6,356 bases of DNA from JBJENW01 sp051880395 (GTDB lineage Bacteria; Bacillota; Clostridia; Lachnospirales; Lachnospiraceae), in NCBI GenBank assembly GCA_051880395.1, contig JBJENW010000357.1:1-6356 (forward strand), written 5' to 3'. The translations under genes and the position numbers were made by a program. The notes below the pieces were generated by a model, which was given only the letters and a program-made list of their open reading frames with translations, did no database searches and was not told where the DNA came from. Position 1 is the stretch's first letter. The number at the start of each line of letters is the position of its first letter. Shown piece by piece: positions 6,326-6,356 of the stretch.

Positions 6326-6356
6326 ACGAAGTGAAAACAACCTGATAAAAAAGATA

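Overview
The window looks like a carbon-source utilisation locus from an anaerobic Firmicute, most likely a clostridial or Lachnospiraceae-type gut bacterium. The basis is moderate to low G+C, strong AGGAGG-type ribosome binding sites, compact same-strand operons, an A/T-rich control region with clear Gram-positive promoter elements, and a lipoprotein-anchored TRAP binding protein with an Ala/Glu/Lys/Pro linker. There are no RNA genes, insertion sequences or CRISPR arrays.

Layout. Two operons diverge from one control region of 316 bp (2269-2584). The left operon runs leftward: an enolase-superfamily (mandelate racemase subgroup) acid-sugar dehydratase (1153-2268), a classical short-chain dehydrogenase (387-1136), and the start of a secreted protein that leaves the window at its left edge (1-397). 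The last of these has no ATG start; it appears to begin at a TTG inside the end of the dehydrogenase gene. The right operon runs rightward: a complete three-part TRAP transporter, consisting of binding lipoprotein (2585-3688), small membrane subunit (3718-4236) and large permease (4226-5527), then a stem-loop with a T-run (5548-5591), then an RraA / HMG-aldolase-like protein (5618-6325). The last 31 bases hold nothing recognisable.

How the parts may work together (inference). The TRAP system would import a carboxylate, probably a sugar acid. The dehydratase would convert it to a 2-keto-3-deoxy acid, the dehydrogenase would oxidise or reduce a hydroxyl or keto group, and the RraA-like protein, which keeps the HMG-aldolase catalytic residues, could do the carbon-carbon cleavage or decarboxylation. 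The substrate cannot be read from the sequence. The usual kinase and KDPG-type aldolase are not in the window, which may simply mean they lie outside it.

Regulation. A perfect 14-bp palindrome centred on CG (2530-2543) lies just downstream of the rightward promoter. An imperfect copy of its core (2358-2369) lies beside the likely leftward promoter. Together they suggest one LacI-type repressor controlling both operons; its gene is not in the window.
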